From positions 609,108-673,107 of the forward strand of contig CM049317.1 in NCBI GenBank assembly GCA_026874595.1: a DNA stretch of 64,000 bases. Direction: 5' to 3'. Position numbers and translations under genes: made by a program. Positions within the stretch are counted from its first letter, which is position 1; the number at the start of each line of letters is the position of its first letter. Positions 1 through 11,165 of this stretch are shown here, in pieces. The notes below the pieces were generated by a model. That model searched no databases, had not been told where the DNA came from, and was given only the letters and a program-made list of their open reading frames with translations. Source of the DNA: Sipunculus nudus. Lineage: Eukaryota; Annelida; Sipuncula; Golfingiida; Sipunculidae.

Positions 1-1184
1 TGGACCCTTCCTGGTTCCGCCTACAGAATAGTGATGACTCCGACTTCAGACCTGGGACGATGCGTAATTTGAATATTTAGAACGCACATCGTGGAAAGAC
101 ACAGGTGTCAAATTAGCATCGCTCTTTGGCCGCTATGCGTAAACGACCCAGGTTTTCACCACGAGGTTCCTGCGGTAGTGAAAACAAACATTAACTTTAC
201 CAGATATACCTCAAGCTGTTTGATCTGACGCGGCAAAATTTGCCTGGCAACGAAATTTATGTATGGTAAAAATACCAAAATATCTTATTATTTATTACTC
301 TTTTATCGACTGGGCAATATAAGCGAATGGGCAATATAAGCGAATAGTAAGTATAATCCAAAAACCAGAGCAGAGCGTGTTTCATAGTGGCTACCACAAA
401 CATGAAGCGAGGTCAAAGGTCAACTTCTATACCTGTGCAGGGGAGGGAAGAAAAGGTGATAACTCATCTTGCTCGCCGCCAGGTGGCATACCTTCACGTG
501 GCATTGACATGGTTGGCTGAAAAAATCCCTACAAAGGTCTCATCATGAACAAAACGAAGCGTCAAAACATATAATAACTATGGTGCAATACGGGTTATAT
601 TTTATTGTTCATGATTTCAGTTTTACGGTCTCAGCATGTACAACATTCTTAAGCTGTGTTTCCACGTATGCGAATGTATGCATATAGGCAGAAAAAAATC
701 GCCTCTATGACTTTGTAATTGTAATGTTTTATGTGTCCTTCCTCGTATATACATATGTGCCACATGAGCGAAATCCACGCATTGGGTCTTCGTACATCAC
801 AGATTTTGGGTTAAATGACGTCATACCATCATCTTTTTTAGGAAGAACTGCTAGAACCACTGTAGGCCTACAACTACATATGTATGTCTGCAGTTCACAT
901 AAATACACATATACGCGGACATGGAATCAGTTTTTTTTTTCACGGATGTACGCTAGCATATACGCTCACAAAGAAATACAGCTTTTGTCTGCAGCGTCCT
1001 TGAGAACGGAAGCTAAAGAGTACAAACAGTGACCGTGCATGGAAAGACAGGCAGCTTTAGATTATATAAGAGAGAACCAATGACGGAGAAATACAATAAG
1101 AGAGCATAAGAAGGAAACAAGGAAACATGCTATAATTAATGGTTATATACGTACATTTGATTCCGTTGATATATATTATACAAG
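1..1184. other. unique AT-rich DNA without a supported gene
   Basis: No repeat unit, RNA gene or convincing coding region is visible. An open frame of about 100 codons on the plus strand at 724-1032 has no splice context and reads as low-complexity AT-rich sequence. On the minus strand, a pyrimidine-rich stretch followed by CAG ends at 170. This could be an acceptor for an exon running left from 169, open for 18 codons to a TAA at 113-115. I treat it as weak. Confidence 0.4.
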
Positions 1185-2424
1185 ATTACAAAGACCTTTG
1201 TTGTTGTTAGTGTATTACTCTTGTATACCATTACTTGTGTAATGACTATGTTCTGTCATTACAAAGACCTTTGTTGTTGTTAGTGTATTACTCTTGTATA
1301 TCATTACTTGTGTAATGACTATGTTCTATCATTACAAAGACCTTTGTTGTTGTTAGTGTATTACTCTTGTATACCATTACTTGTGTAATGATAGTGTATA
1401 ACTCTTGTATACCATTACTTGTGTAATGATAGTGTATTACTCTTGTATACCATTAGTTGTGTAATGATAGTGTATTACTCTTGTATACAATTACTTGTGT
1501 AATGATAGTGTATTACTCTTGTATACCATTACTTGTGTAATGACTATGTTCTATCAATACAAAGACCTTTGTTGTTGATAGTGTATTACTCTTGTATACC
1601 ATTACTTGAGTAATGATAGTGTATTACTCTTGAATACCATTACTTGTGTAATGATAGTGTATTACTCTTGTATACCATTACTTGAGTAATGATAGTGTAT
1701 TACACTTGTATACCATTACTTGTGTAATGACTATGTTCTTTCATTACAAAGACCTTTGTTGTTGATAGTGTATTACTCTTGTATACCATTACTTGAGTAT
1801 TGATAGTGTATTACTCTTGTATACCATTACTTGAGTAATGATAGTGTATTACTCTTGTATACCATTACTTGTGTAATGACTATGTTCTATCATTACAAAG
1901 ACCTTTGTTGTTGATAGTGTATTACTCTTGTATACCATTACTTGTGTAATAATAGTGTATTACTCTTGTATACCATTACTTGAGTAATGATAGTGTATAA
2001 CTCTTGTATACCAATACTTGTGTAATGATAGTGTATTACTCTTGTATACCATTACTTGTGTAATGATAGTGTATTACTCTTGTATACCATTACTTGTGTA
2101 ATGATAGTGTATTACTCTTGTATACCATTACTTGTGTAATGATAGTGTATTACTCTTATATACCATTACTTGTGTAATGATAGTGTATTACTCTTGTATA
2201 CCATTACTTGTGTAATGGTAGTGTATTACTCTTGTATACCATTACTTGTGTAATGATAGTGTATTACTCTTGTATACCATTACTTGTGTAATGATAGTGT
2301 ATTACTCTTGTATGCCATTACTTGTGTAATGATAGTGTATAACTTTTGTATGCCATTACTTGTGTAATGATAGTGTATTACTCTTGTATACCATTACTTG
2401 AGTAATGACTATGTTCTATCATTG
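1185..2424. repeat. 38-bp minisatellite A, about 32 units
   Basis: The main unit is GATAGTGTATTACTCTTGTA followed by TACCATTACTTGTGTAAT (38 bp). It is interspersed with a second unit type of about 35 bp beginning GACTATGTTCTATCATTACA, which recurs at intervals of one to several main units, giving a loose higher-order pattern. Each main unit contains CATTAC-TTGT-GTAATG, a 6-bp stem with a 4-nt loop. Variants differ by single bases (TTGAGTAAT, GTATGCC, TATATACC). No coding capacity is apparent. Confidence 0.95.
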
Positions 2425-3231
2425 AAAATTAACCCTGCAATTATCTGCAGCATATACTCAATACAAAGGTCAGCTGTTTCAGTCCCGTCCTTGTTCTGAA
2501 CACAATGCCTTTATGATACAGGAGACATGCTCGCACACAGAGAACAAGAAAGCAGGCGTTAATATAATACAGTGCTCAGGAAGTCATATACAGTATGCCT
2601 TTCCATTAACGCGATTTTTCTGCGGTATGACAGAAACAGAACTCCTGGGGGAGCGTTGAACGCGTTCCGTAGAAATCGCTACATTCGCGATTTTCGCCGC
2701 GCGGGTAGCCCATAAGAATGAACTCCTCAATTGCTTTTTTTTTCAGTGACTGACGCATTGTGGAGTCCATAGATTGCACCTGTAGTTAACTGTGATTATA
2801 ATACTCCATACACAACTGTGAGATTTAACATATATCCATTGATTAATGTCCAGTACATCTATGTGTATTGTATATTTGACCACTAGAAAACATTACTGTT
2901 CTGTTCTCAGCCCTATTTTGCACCAAGGAAGTTAAAATATGAACATAATAGTACACAGGCCTAAAGCCTTATACAGGACTGTCACCAAATGCAAGATGTC
3001 TACCGGGGCTGTTAATGCTTCAATTCTCTCTGGACAAATACTATCAGTTGTTGATGTTATAGGTGCTTCATGCTTTCCAAAATGGTTATTTTTTATTACA
3101 GGCCTTTCGGCATACAACATTATGTGAACATTGGTTTGCTAAAACCATAGGCAATATTTTTATTTAATTTTCTTTCTAAGAGTAACAGATAGTATCGTGC
3201 TATAACCCCAATTAGCCCTTTGGTGGGCCGG

Positions 3232-3264
3232 CGACGCAACAGAAACCTGAAACCTGTTGCGTCG
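3232..3264. repeat. perfect 11-bp inverted repeat (hairpin)
   Basis: CGACGCAACAG at 3232-3242 pairs perfectly with CTGTTGCGTCG at 3254-3264 across an 11-nt loop. It lies in a GC-rich island within AT-rich DNA. It could be a remnant of a foldback or MITE-like element or a protein-binding site, and function cannot be told from one copy. Confidence 0.8.
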
Positions 3265-3362
3265 ACGTCGGCGGCTACCGCGCGGGATGTTATCCGCGTC
3301 AATGGATAAAACAACGCTATCACAAGCAAACTGCGTTCATGGAATGGGTGTTGCCCATGCGG

Positions 3363-3376
3363 TCACCGCGCGGTGA
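3363..3376. repeat. 14-bp perfect palindrome TCACCGCGCGGTGA
   Basis: TCACCGCGCGGTGA equals its own reverse complement. It sits about 100 bp from the 11-bp hairpin, in the same GC-rich, CpG-rich island. Confidence 0.8.
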
Positions 3377-4078
3377 ATGTCATGCGATCATGGAAGGGCA
3401 GCCTTAAGCAATACATATTTTTAAAGTTTTAAAGCATTTGATAATCACAAAGCCATAATAGAAATTATGTGTTATGCTATTGCCTTTGAGAAATTGGATT
3501 TTTTTTGTGCATGCAAAGTAGACAACATTCATGGTGGAAAAATAACATGTTAGTTAAAGAATTAATGTGATTTTGTATATTTATTTAGAGAATTGCAAAA
3601 CATTACTAGATGCATATTGAAAGTTACAAAACCTACGTACAACCGAGATAAAATGTAATACTTACATTATTATGAAAGCACATTCCTTTATAAATTTAGC
3701 AGACTGTTGGCCTGGTTAACATTTTTGAAACCAAAGATATACTATTCAAAATACACCAATAATACAATGAATGCAGTATCTGAGGAACAGTATATTATAA
3801 TTTGTTTACTGTCGTGGGTGTAACCGGAGGGGCTGACACCTATAGGGCGCCACATTCGGACACAGGCCAGTTAAGGATCGAAACATACGGACATATCTAG
3901 ACTCTTTATAAGTTAACAGGCATCTATGTTTTAATAAGTTAAGTTCTACCTAAGACATGTATTATTGACAAAAATAATGTCAACTCATCAATGTGAACCG
4001 ATCTTTTAAGGTCATATTTTGTGTGTATATCTGGCTATATTAGCTTATAAACACAGAAAGAGACCTGATCTTGTTTAC

Positions 4079-4174
4079 CTGTTTACTTCTGGGATCCCTC
4101 CACGCATGCGTGTGAGGAACGTTGGACATGCCGTGCTGGTGAATTCTTCCGTGTTTTGCTTGGTACCCTTTACC
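4079..4174 (-). CDS. candidate internal coding exon (hypothetical minus-strand gene)
   Basis: On the minus strand, ...TATATAACAG precedes base 4174 (acceptor) and AAACAG|GTAAAC follows base 4079 (donor), enclosing exactly 96 bp. In phase 0 it reads 32 codons without a stop, beginning GKGYQAKHGR and ending AWRDPRSKQ. The peptide is hydrophilic and rich in His, Lys, Arg and Gln, like that of the candidate exon at 8149-8246, which ends in phase 0, so the two join in frame. One alternative frame is also open (VKGTKQNTEE...) and the third is closed by an immediate TAA. I recognise no protein family. The segment is more GC-rich than its flanks. The acceptor pyrimidine tract is weak. The call is inference from splice signals and phase; no homology supports it. 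Confidence 0.3.
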
Positions 4175-4207
4175 CTGTTATATAAGCTCTAAGCATGCAA
4201 ATCTGTC

Positions 4208-4508
4208 AACCACATGCAAATATACATATACATGACTGTAAGTACAACAACATACAAATATACAAGTACATGACTGTAAGTACAACCCAATACAAATATA
4301 CAAATACATGACTGTAAGTACAACCACATACAAATATACAAGTTCATGACTGTAAGTACAACCATATACAAATATACAAGTACATGACTGTAAGTACAAC
4401 CACATACAAATATACAATTACATGACTGTAAGTACAACCATATACAAATATACAAGTACATGACTGTAAGTACAACCACATACAAATAAACATGTACATG
4501 ACTGTAAT
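4208..4508. repeat. 38-bp minisatellite, about 8 units
   Basis: The unit is CATGACTGTAAGTACAACCA followed by CATACAAATATACAAGTA (38 bp). Despite equal unit length it is unrelated to minisatellite A. The minus strand lacks stops over several units in more than one frame, giving open frames such as LYLQSCTCIFVYGC. These are a consequence of the repeat, not evidence of a gene. Confidence 0.95.
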
Positions 4509-4799
4509 TAGAGAGTGCTGAATCATAAGACTGGTCGTTTGAATTATAGGTACACCTTGAGTTACGAACATCAGATATTCCTGTCTGGCCGAAATAATCA
4601 ACGTGTTCCTAAAGAAACCTACTGTTCCAACTAACAACTCCAACGAGGGGGCTAATTTATATGACTGAGACGTTTGCTAATTGAATTTGCTTTGATGTAC
4701 AGCAATTTATTTATTTTAAAAGATTTGTTATGAAAATTGATTTAGAGGCATCATTTAAATGGCGTTATAAGTGTTTATATATTTCTTGAAACGGGAAGA

Positions 4800-5023
4800 C
4801 GGTTTTTGATTCGGATACTCGAGGACGTAACCAGACTCTGACTACGGATTTGACTCAGATAGTCGACGACGTTACCAGATTCTGACTACGGTTTTTGACT
4901 CGGATACTCGAGGACGTTACCAGACTCTGTCTACGGTTTTTGACTCGGATACTCGACGGCATTACCATACTCTGACTACTGATTTTGACTCGGATACTCG
5001 ACGACGTTACCAGACTTTGACTC
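4800..5023. repeat. 45-bp minisatellite, 5 units
   Basis: Five imperfect copies of GGTTTTTGACTCGGATACTC followed by GAGGACGTTACCAGACTCTGACTAC (45 bp). Because 45 is a multiple of 3, the minus strand has one open frame with a 15-residue period (SIRVKNRSQSLVTSS). No promoter or flanking coding sequence supports expression. Confidence 0.9.
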
Positions 5024-5475
5024 AAGTATCGGTTGCTATAACACCGGTGTGTAGAGATAAATGCGCATACGTTTATTAATATCATAAAAATGTAACAGAT
5101 AATTGGTAACCTTGTAGCACACAAAACAAATTGTCATTTAATCTCTATTTAACTGACCAGAAACTAGGGAAAGGAATCATTGCAGAGTGCTTGCAGCATG
5201 GAGTAACGAACAGAACAACGTGCACAAGGAGCATTACAGTGTTATTTAGACTCTAGTGCTCGGTTATATTCATCGAGAATGGGGTCCTAAAATACCCTTC
5301 ACATATCTACAGTGTCCTCAAATACCCTTCACATATCTGCAATGTCCTCAAATACCCTTCACATAACTAAAATGAACGGCAGTATAGCATACTGTAACAC
5401 TTTGACTTAGGTTTTAACTGGAGGTTAGTAAAGGTACCATCACCAAGGCAACAACCATTGGTATTTGTAAAGTAA
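5024..5475. other. unique spacer before element H1
   Basis: Unique DNA between the 45-bp minisatellite and element H1. Its only structure is the short 30-bp repeat at 5284-5374. No gene is seen. Confidence 0.5.
5284..5374. repeat. 30-bp tandem repeat, 3 units
   Basis: Three copies of GTCCTCAAATACCCTTCACA followed by TATCTGCAAT (30 bp), the first and last slightly diverged. Confidence 0.85.
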
Positions 5476-8014
5476 CAAGTGACCCATGGGTCATGACGCT
5501 CAGCTGCCAAGCATGACCTGCGACATCATGGGCTGCAATTCACAACTTCTAGTAAAATTGCTGCAGAACCTATATGCCAATTTTGTTTAAACTTTCTACA
5601 TTGCCATAAATTCTTATCATATATGTCTGGTTAAAACATAGTGAATGATGGTCTGAGGCAAAATGTATGGTTGTTGAGCTATCAGGAACTAATCCCACAG
5701 CTTGCTCGATACCTGTCAGTCTCAAAAGGAATACTACACAGGCCACATATAAGATCAAAATATAGCAAAAGATCAAGGAAATCCATGCAAGAATTATTGT
5801 GAAACGGGTGCTTCCATATCAATTTTTATTCAATACAAGCCAACTGTACTGAGCTTTCATGAATGATGGTCATATTTATTAAGAAATCTTTGACCCAATG
5901 AAAGATTCCATTAATATACATCCCACTGCATTCACTTTAATAGTTCTTGAAATGATATGTTCTAAAGGAATTTAAAGATGGCGTCCTGGTGGCCATATTC
6001 GATTTCTGACAGGTCGGAAATTGAACAACAAACATCCTCTAAAAGGGACCAAACATCATAAAAAATCACAGAAACTGTCCTGGCAAAAGGATTTCTAAAA
6101 TGGCTACCTGGCAGACATAATGGTTTTCTGACAAGTCACACATCCTCCAATAAGACACTAAACTTGTAGCAATTGCTTCAAAGAATGTAACAGTTATGAA
6201 TGTCCAAATGTTCAATGGAGTCAGCAGGGTAGGTAAACTGCAAAACCTAAAAGAAAAGAAATGCAGAAAGCATCACTAAGAGTCTTGTAATCAAATAAAG
6301 CCATCCTAAATCCAGGTACAGACCCACATATTATCAGAACAAACACTTGCTGGTATATCTGATGATTTGTATAATAATATTCAGATATCTAGAAAACTAA
6401 GTTTATTGCTATGATTCCATGATATAAACTGCAAAATGTTCCCATCATTTTATAAACGTATATTTTATAAAAGTAGCTAAACTTAACACTTAACTCTCTT
6501 AGTCTTAATGCCTGGCCAAAGCATTCCGGCAACAGTGTTTTTGTTATGCACTAATGATATATCCTTATCACTCCATGAGCTGATACAAAAGGGAGTCATA
6601 TATCACAAGTGTCACTGACAATTATGGGCACATAGTGAGATGTACCAGTTGTGAGTGCCATATGGTTATATATACAAGAAAACAAGAAAAATAGAGATGG
6701 TCTACAAAATAAGTTATTGTGAACATCCCTGACCTATGACCTTAGCCTTTTGCCCACATATCAACTGGATTCTTTCTAAATGATGGGTAACTACTAACCA
6801 CTAACATCTGGCCGGGTGTAATTACTTGGCAACCAATGAGTGAATAACTTAGACCTGCAACCTTTAACCTCCTGACCAGCTGACCTCAAAATCAATTAGT
6901 TATTTCTTCATGCAAAAAGACCCATAAATATGAAGTTTGAATCAAATTCAGTGATGCATAGATGTGGCATATGTGAAAGACTGAAGGTTTGGGTTGAACA
7001 GTTTCACTTGAAATATGTTCACAAGCATTTAGAACAATATTGTGACCTTGACCTTTGACCTTTTGAACTGAACATCAATAGGCTTCTTCTCCTATTGGTA
7101 GGTAAGCCATATATGACAGATGGAAAGTATAGATTGAAAAGTTTGCTAGATGTGGCATATGTGAAAGACTGAAGGTTTGGGTTGAACAGTTTCACTTGAA
7201 ATATGTTCACAAGCATTTAGAACAATATTGTGACCTTGACCTTTGACCTTTTGAACTCAACATCAATAGGCTTCTTCTCCTATTGGTAGGTAAGCCATAT
7301 ATGACAGATGGAAAGTATAGATTGAAAAGTTTGCTGAAAAGTTTGCTGAAAATGACTCCACGCAAGAAGGGGGTGCTGTGAACTTGACCTTTGACCTCAA
7401 AATCAACAGGTCTTTTCCTCTGTTGGCAGAGAAGCGATATCAGTGCTGAAAGGTTTGGAATGAAAGGTCTAGCTTGAAATGTGTCCACAACCTTTTCAAA
7501 AAAGTGGATCCTGTGACCCTGACCTTTGACCTTGTGACCTCAACATCTATAGGATTCTTCTCCCACTTAGTAGGTGAGCTACATGTGAAAGATCAAAGAA
7601 TTGGGATGAAAGGTTTGGCTTAAAATGCATCCTGAGGCTTTTCAAAGAAGTTGGTTCTGTGACCTTGACCTTTGACCTTGTGACCTCAAAATAATTATGG
7701 TTCTTCCCCTGTTGGTAGGTGAGCTGTATGTGAAAGATGGAAGGTTTAGGATGAAAATTTTGGCTAAAATAATTATTTCTGGGGGGTGCAAACACACCCC
7801 ATAACTTCGAGAATATAGGTCGCAATGACCTAATTCAGGTTTGCAAGGAGATCTTTTTGGAACCTCTAAGACTGCATAGGGTTCATGGCCCTAGCCCCTA
7901 TGGTTACGATTTGTGCCCTGCTAACGGACGGACGGCCGGCCGGACGGACAGACGGAAGGACGCCGGACAAAGACCCATCGCTATAGCCCAGCATGACTGA
8001 AAGTCAGCTGAGCT
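5476..8014 (+). mobile_element. non-autonomous Helitron-like element H1
   Basis: The left end, CAAGTGACCCATGGGTCATG then ACGCTCAGCTG, recurs at 21735, 39117 and 47413. It contains the perfect palindrome TGACCCATGGGTCA (5480-5493). The right end is GACGGACA...CCATCGCTATAGCC...CATGACTGAAAGTCAGCTGA then GCT. A hairpin TGACT-GAA-AGTCA (7994-8006) lies 8 nt before the end. GCTCAGCTG near the left end, 22 nt in, is inverted as CAGCTGAGC essentially at the right terminus, so the inverted repeats are asymmetric. The core holds repeated TGACCTTGACCTTTGACCTT blocks. No transposase or Rep/helicase frame is present. Asymmetric inverted ends and a 3' hairpin are typical of Helentron/HINE-type elements; that class assignment is inference. 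H1 is nearly the same as H2 but lacks nested element K, and has about 110 bp deleted near 6130-6220. Confidence 0.7.
6961..7336 (+). repeat. 188-bp tandem duplication inside H1
   Basis: The segment starting GATGTGGCATATGTGAAAGA at 6961 is repeated from 7149 almost identically (offset 188 bp). The matching parts of H2 (from about 25500) and H3 (from about 40935) have one copy. This is therefore a duplication private to H1, and the near identity suggests it is recent. Confidence 0.9.
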
Positions 8015-8148
8015 AATAAAAACTTCTTACCAAGTCACATTAAAAAAAAAGTTGTTTGTCTATATTGGTTGCAGCCTGTTTGTCAGGAAAAATAACTGTG
8101 TAAGTGTGATTATAGGTATTGACTAATAAAGATAGGAATACTACCCAC

Positions 8149-8246
8149 CTGAAACTCGTTGTGTCTGCGCGGTGCATGGTGCCCCTTCTTGGTCTCTGCT
8201 TGCGAATGTCTTTCTTGGGCATAAATGATCTTTCGGTTTGCCGTCC
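8149..8246 (-). CDS. candidate internal coding exon (hypothetical minus-strand gene)
   Basis: On the minus strand a pyrimidine-rich TTTTCCTCCTCATAG precedes base 8246 and TTTCAG|GTGGGT follows base 8149, giving a 98-bp exon with strong signals at both ends. It is GC-rich inside AT-rich unique DNA, just beyond the end of element H1. All three frames are open, so the frame is not fixed by the exon alone. If it follows the start exon at 43566-43674, which ends one base into a codon, it reads (W)TANRKIIYAQERHSQAETKK and ends in EFQ at phase 0, matching the candidate exon at 4079-4174. Alternatively it could start translation itself at an in-exon ATG (MPKKDIRKQRPRRG...). The product is hydrophilic and basic. 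I recognise no family. Confidence 0.4.
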
Positions 8247-9109
8247 CTATGAGGAGGAAAATTTCCATTAAAACATTTTATGTAACGTTACTCTTCCAAA
8301 AAAATACAGTATATGAGGAAAGTAATCAATTACATACTTCAATTAACCTAATACGGCGACGTTATCGTAAAGCTTATGTTAAAGGTTAAATAAAAGTATT
8401 CACATATGCATTCTTAAAGCACAAGCTACACAATGGTATAGGCATAACATTAAATAGATCATATTGCAGGCTATTTCATCTAATTTAAATATTTACAAAG
8501 AAAACTCCAAATTATGAGAAACTAAACACCTTGATGAATGAAGACGCACTTGAAAAATAGGAAAAATGTTACAAAATTCGCACAAATAAGAAATGAAAGA
8601 CTTTATCGTGTGATGAATTCTCTGTGTTTCATATTTGTCTGAAGAGGTCAATATAGGTAGATGCCTGTAACCGTTACCATTGATAACTTATATTTCATTA
8701 CGTTAGGATCACACGTATGGTCGGTCAGTATGGAGATCCGGTATTAGTGTGAAAGTCGATCAAGTGACTTTAACTTATCAGTTCATATTACGTGATTGGT
8801 GTATATTGATCACATGACTTGATGAAGAAACAAAGAGCCTGGCTAGTCCCGTTTGACGAAAGACTGTTTAAAAAAGTCCCGACTTTCCTAATTGTTATAT
8901 TTAACTGGGGGAAATAACTCGGGGAACGCTGAGTCTATTGAGACTATTTAAAGGGTGATATTCCGTGATTAATAAGGATATATTGCATAGAAAGCCGATG
9001 CCTTAAACATTGTTATTTTGGTAATTAAAAAAACAAACTTCTTTGTACAAGTCGCCATTACAGGGTAAACTGTGTGTATTATGCATAGTTAAAGTAAAAG
9101 TAAGTCGTT
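8247..9109. other. unique AT-rich DNA
   Basis: Unique sequence between the candidate exon and satellite B. No repeat, RNA gene or further splice-bounded open segment is convincing. Confidence 0.45.
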
Positions 9110-10705
9110 GACCCGGGGCCGTCCATTGACGTGTGACTACATGTCCCATTCCCGGAATGTCCCACAATCTGAGATTGTTCCATGACCCGCGTCCTGAGGC
9201 TGTCCAAAGACCCGGGTGTGTTCCATAATCTGAGACCATCGCACGAACCAGAATTGTCCCTAAATCTGCGACTGTCGACGACCCGAGACCTGAGACTGTC
9301 CCATGACCCGGATATATCTCATAATATGAGACTGTCCAACGACCCGCGACCTGAGACTGTCGCACGACCCGGATATGTCCCACAATCTGAGAGTGTCCTA
9401 TGACACGGTAAGATCCCACAATTTGAGACTGTCCCACGACCCACGACCTGAAACTGTCCAACGAACCGAAAATGTCCAATGATCTGTGACCTGAGACTGT
9501 CCCATGACCCGTGATCTGAGACTGTCCCTTGACCCGAAAATGTCCCAAAATCTGAGACTGTCCAATGACCCGGAACTTTCCCACAATCTGAGATTGTCCC
9601 ACGACCCGTGACCTGAGACTGTCCTATGACCCGCGACCACAGACTGTCCCACGACCCGGAAATGTCCCATAATCTAAGACTGTCCCACGACCCGGAAATG
9701 TCCCGCAACCTGAGACTGTCCAACGACCCGAAAATGTCCCATTATCTGAGATGTTTGACGACCCGCGACCTGAGACTGTCTCATGACCCGGAAAAGTCCA
9801 ACAATCTGAGACTCTCCCATGACCGAGAAAGGTCAACAATCCGAGACCTTTCCACGACCCGCGACCTGGAAATGTCCCACGATCCGTGATCTGAGCATGT
9901 CCCGCGATCCACTCCTGAGACTGTCCCACGACCCAGAAATGTCCAACAATCTGAGATTGTACCAAGACCGGCGACCTGAGACTGTCCCACGACTCAGAAA
10001 TGGCACATAATCTGAGACTGTCCCACGACCCGGTAATGTCCCACAATGTAAGACTGTTCCACGACCTGCGACGTGAGACTGTCCCACGACCCGGAAATGT
10101 CTCATCATCTGAGACCATTCAATGACCCGGTAATGTCCCACAATCTGCGACTGTCCCATGACCCGCTACATGAGACTGTCCAACGACCTGGAAATGTCCA
10201 ATAATCTGAGACTGTCCAACAACCCGGAAATTTCCCACAATCTGAAATTGTCCCACGACCTGTGACCTGAGACTGTCCTACGACTTGCGACGGCAGACTG
10301 TCCCACGACCCGAAAATGTCCCACAATCTGAGACTGTCCTACGACCCGGAAATGTCCCGCGACCGGAGACTGTCCAACGACCCGGAAATATCCCATTATC
10401 TGAGAAGTTCGACGACCCGTGATCTGAGACTCTCCCATGACCCGGAAAGGTCAACAATCCGAGACCTTTCCACGACCCGCGACCTGAGTCTGTCCCACGA
10501 CCAGGAAATGTCCCACGATCCGTGACCTGAGAATGTCCCACGATCCGTGACCTAAGACTGTCCCGCGACCCGGAAATGTCCAACAATCTGAGATTGTCCC
10601 AAGACCCGCGACCTGAGACTGTCCCACGACCCGGAAAAGTCTCATCAACTGAGACTGTCCCATGACCCGGAAATGTCTCATCATCTGAGACTCTTCAACG
10701 ACATT
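9110..10705 (+). repeat. satellite B, left array (36-bp based)
   Basis: Imperfect tandem copies of CTGAGACTGTCCCACGACCC followed by GGAAATGTCCCACAAT (36 bp), mixed with shortened units of about 25 bp (GCGACCTGAGACTGTCCCAC then GACCC). Since 36 is a multiple of 3, long open frames appear on both strands with 12-residue periods (plus: DPEMSHNLRLSH; minus: FRVVGQSQIVGH). They shift wherever short units occur and have no consistent start or end, so I do not call them genes. The boundary at 9110 is approximate because the first units are diverged. Confidence 0.9.
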
Positions 10706-11029
10706 TTTGGGTCGCGGGACAGTCTCAGATTATGTGACATTTCCGAGTCATGGGACAGTCTCAGGTCACAGGTCTTGGAACAATCTTAGATTGTTGGACA
10801 TTTCCGGGTCGTTGGACAGTCTCAGGTCGCGGATCGTGGGACATGCTATGATCACGGATCGTGGGACATTTCCGGGTCGTGGGACAGACTCAGGTCGCGG
10901 GTCGTGGATAGGTCTCGGATTGTTGACTTTTCCCGGTCATGAGAGAGTCTCAGATTGTTGGACATTTCTGGGTCGTGAGACAGTCTCAGGTCGCGGGTCG
11001 TCTAACATTTCAGATAATGGGACATTTTG
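10706..11029 (-). repeat. satellite B, inverted segment 1
   Basis: At about 10700-10708 the repeat switches strand. Units now read GGGTCGTGGGACAGTCTCAG on the plus strand, the reverse complement of the array to the left. It runs into the AT-rich linker. The right-hand ~150 bp match the inverted segment at 15530-15690 at an offset of about 4.65 kb. Confidence 0.9.
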
Positions 11030-11165
11030 AAATGAACAAAAAATTGCAACTGTGTGTATCTCTCTTAACGTATTTCTCTTTACATATCTCTCTTTACGTA
11101 TCTCTCTTTATGTATAGCTGGGTGAATTTTATAGAAATTTTACAAATCTTCAATCAATAATATTC
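11030..11165. repeat. AT-rich linker, copy 1, between satellites B and C
   Basis: AACAAAAAATTGCAACTGTG, then several copies of a 13-14 nt motif ATCTCTCTTTACGT, then GTATAGCTGGGTGAATTT and AATATTCAGCAAGAC. The same linker recurs at 15691 (truncated before the AATATTCAG part) and at 26356, each time leading into satellite C. Confidence 0.9.

Larger units (their letters stand above)
2425..4078. other. unique DNA with a GC-rich palindromic island
   Basis: The region is mostly AT-rich unique sequence. It contains a GC-rich island at about 3200-3420 with two palindromes, listed separately, and a smaller GC-rich patch at about 2605-2710. Short overlapping frames on both strands at 2932-3127 show no coding character. 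Nothing else is supportable. Confidence 0.5.

Noticed and set aside
113-169. Possible last coding exon at the left edge on the minus strand
   Set aside because: It has an acceptor-like signal and 18 in-phase codons to a stop, but nothing else supports it, and the stop arrives as soon as chance would predict.
724-1032. 102-codon plus-strand frame
   Set aside because: It has AT-rich composition, no domain, no splice context and no repeat or neighbour to support it.
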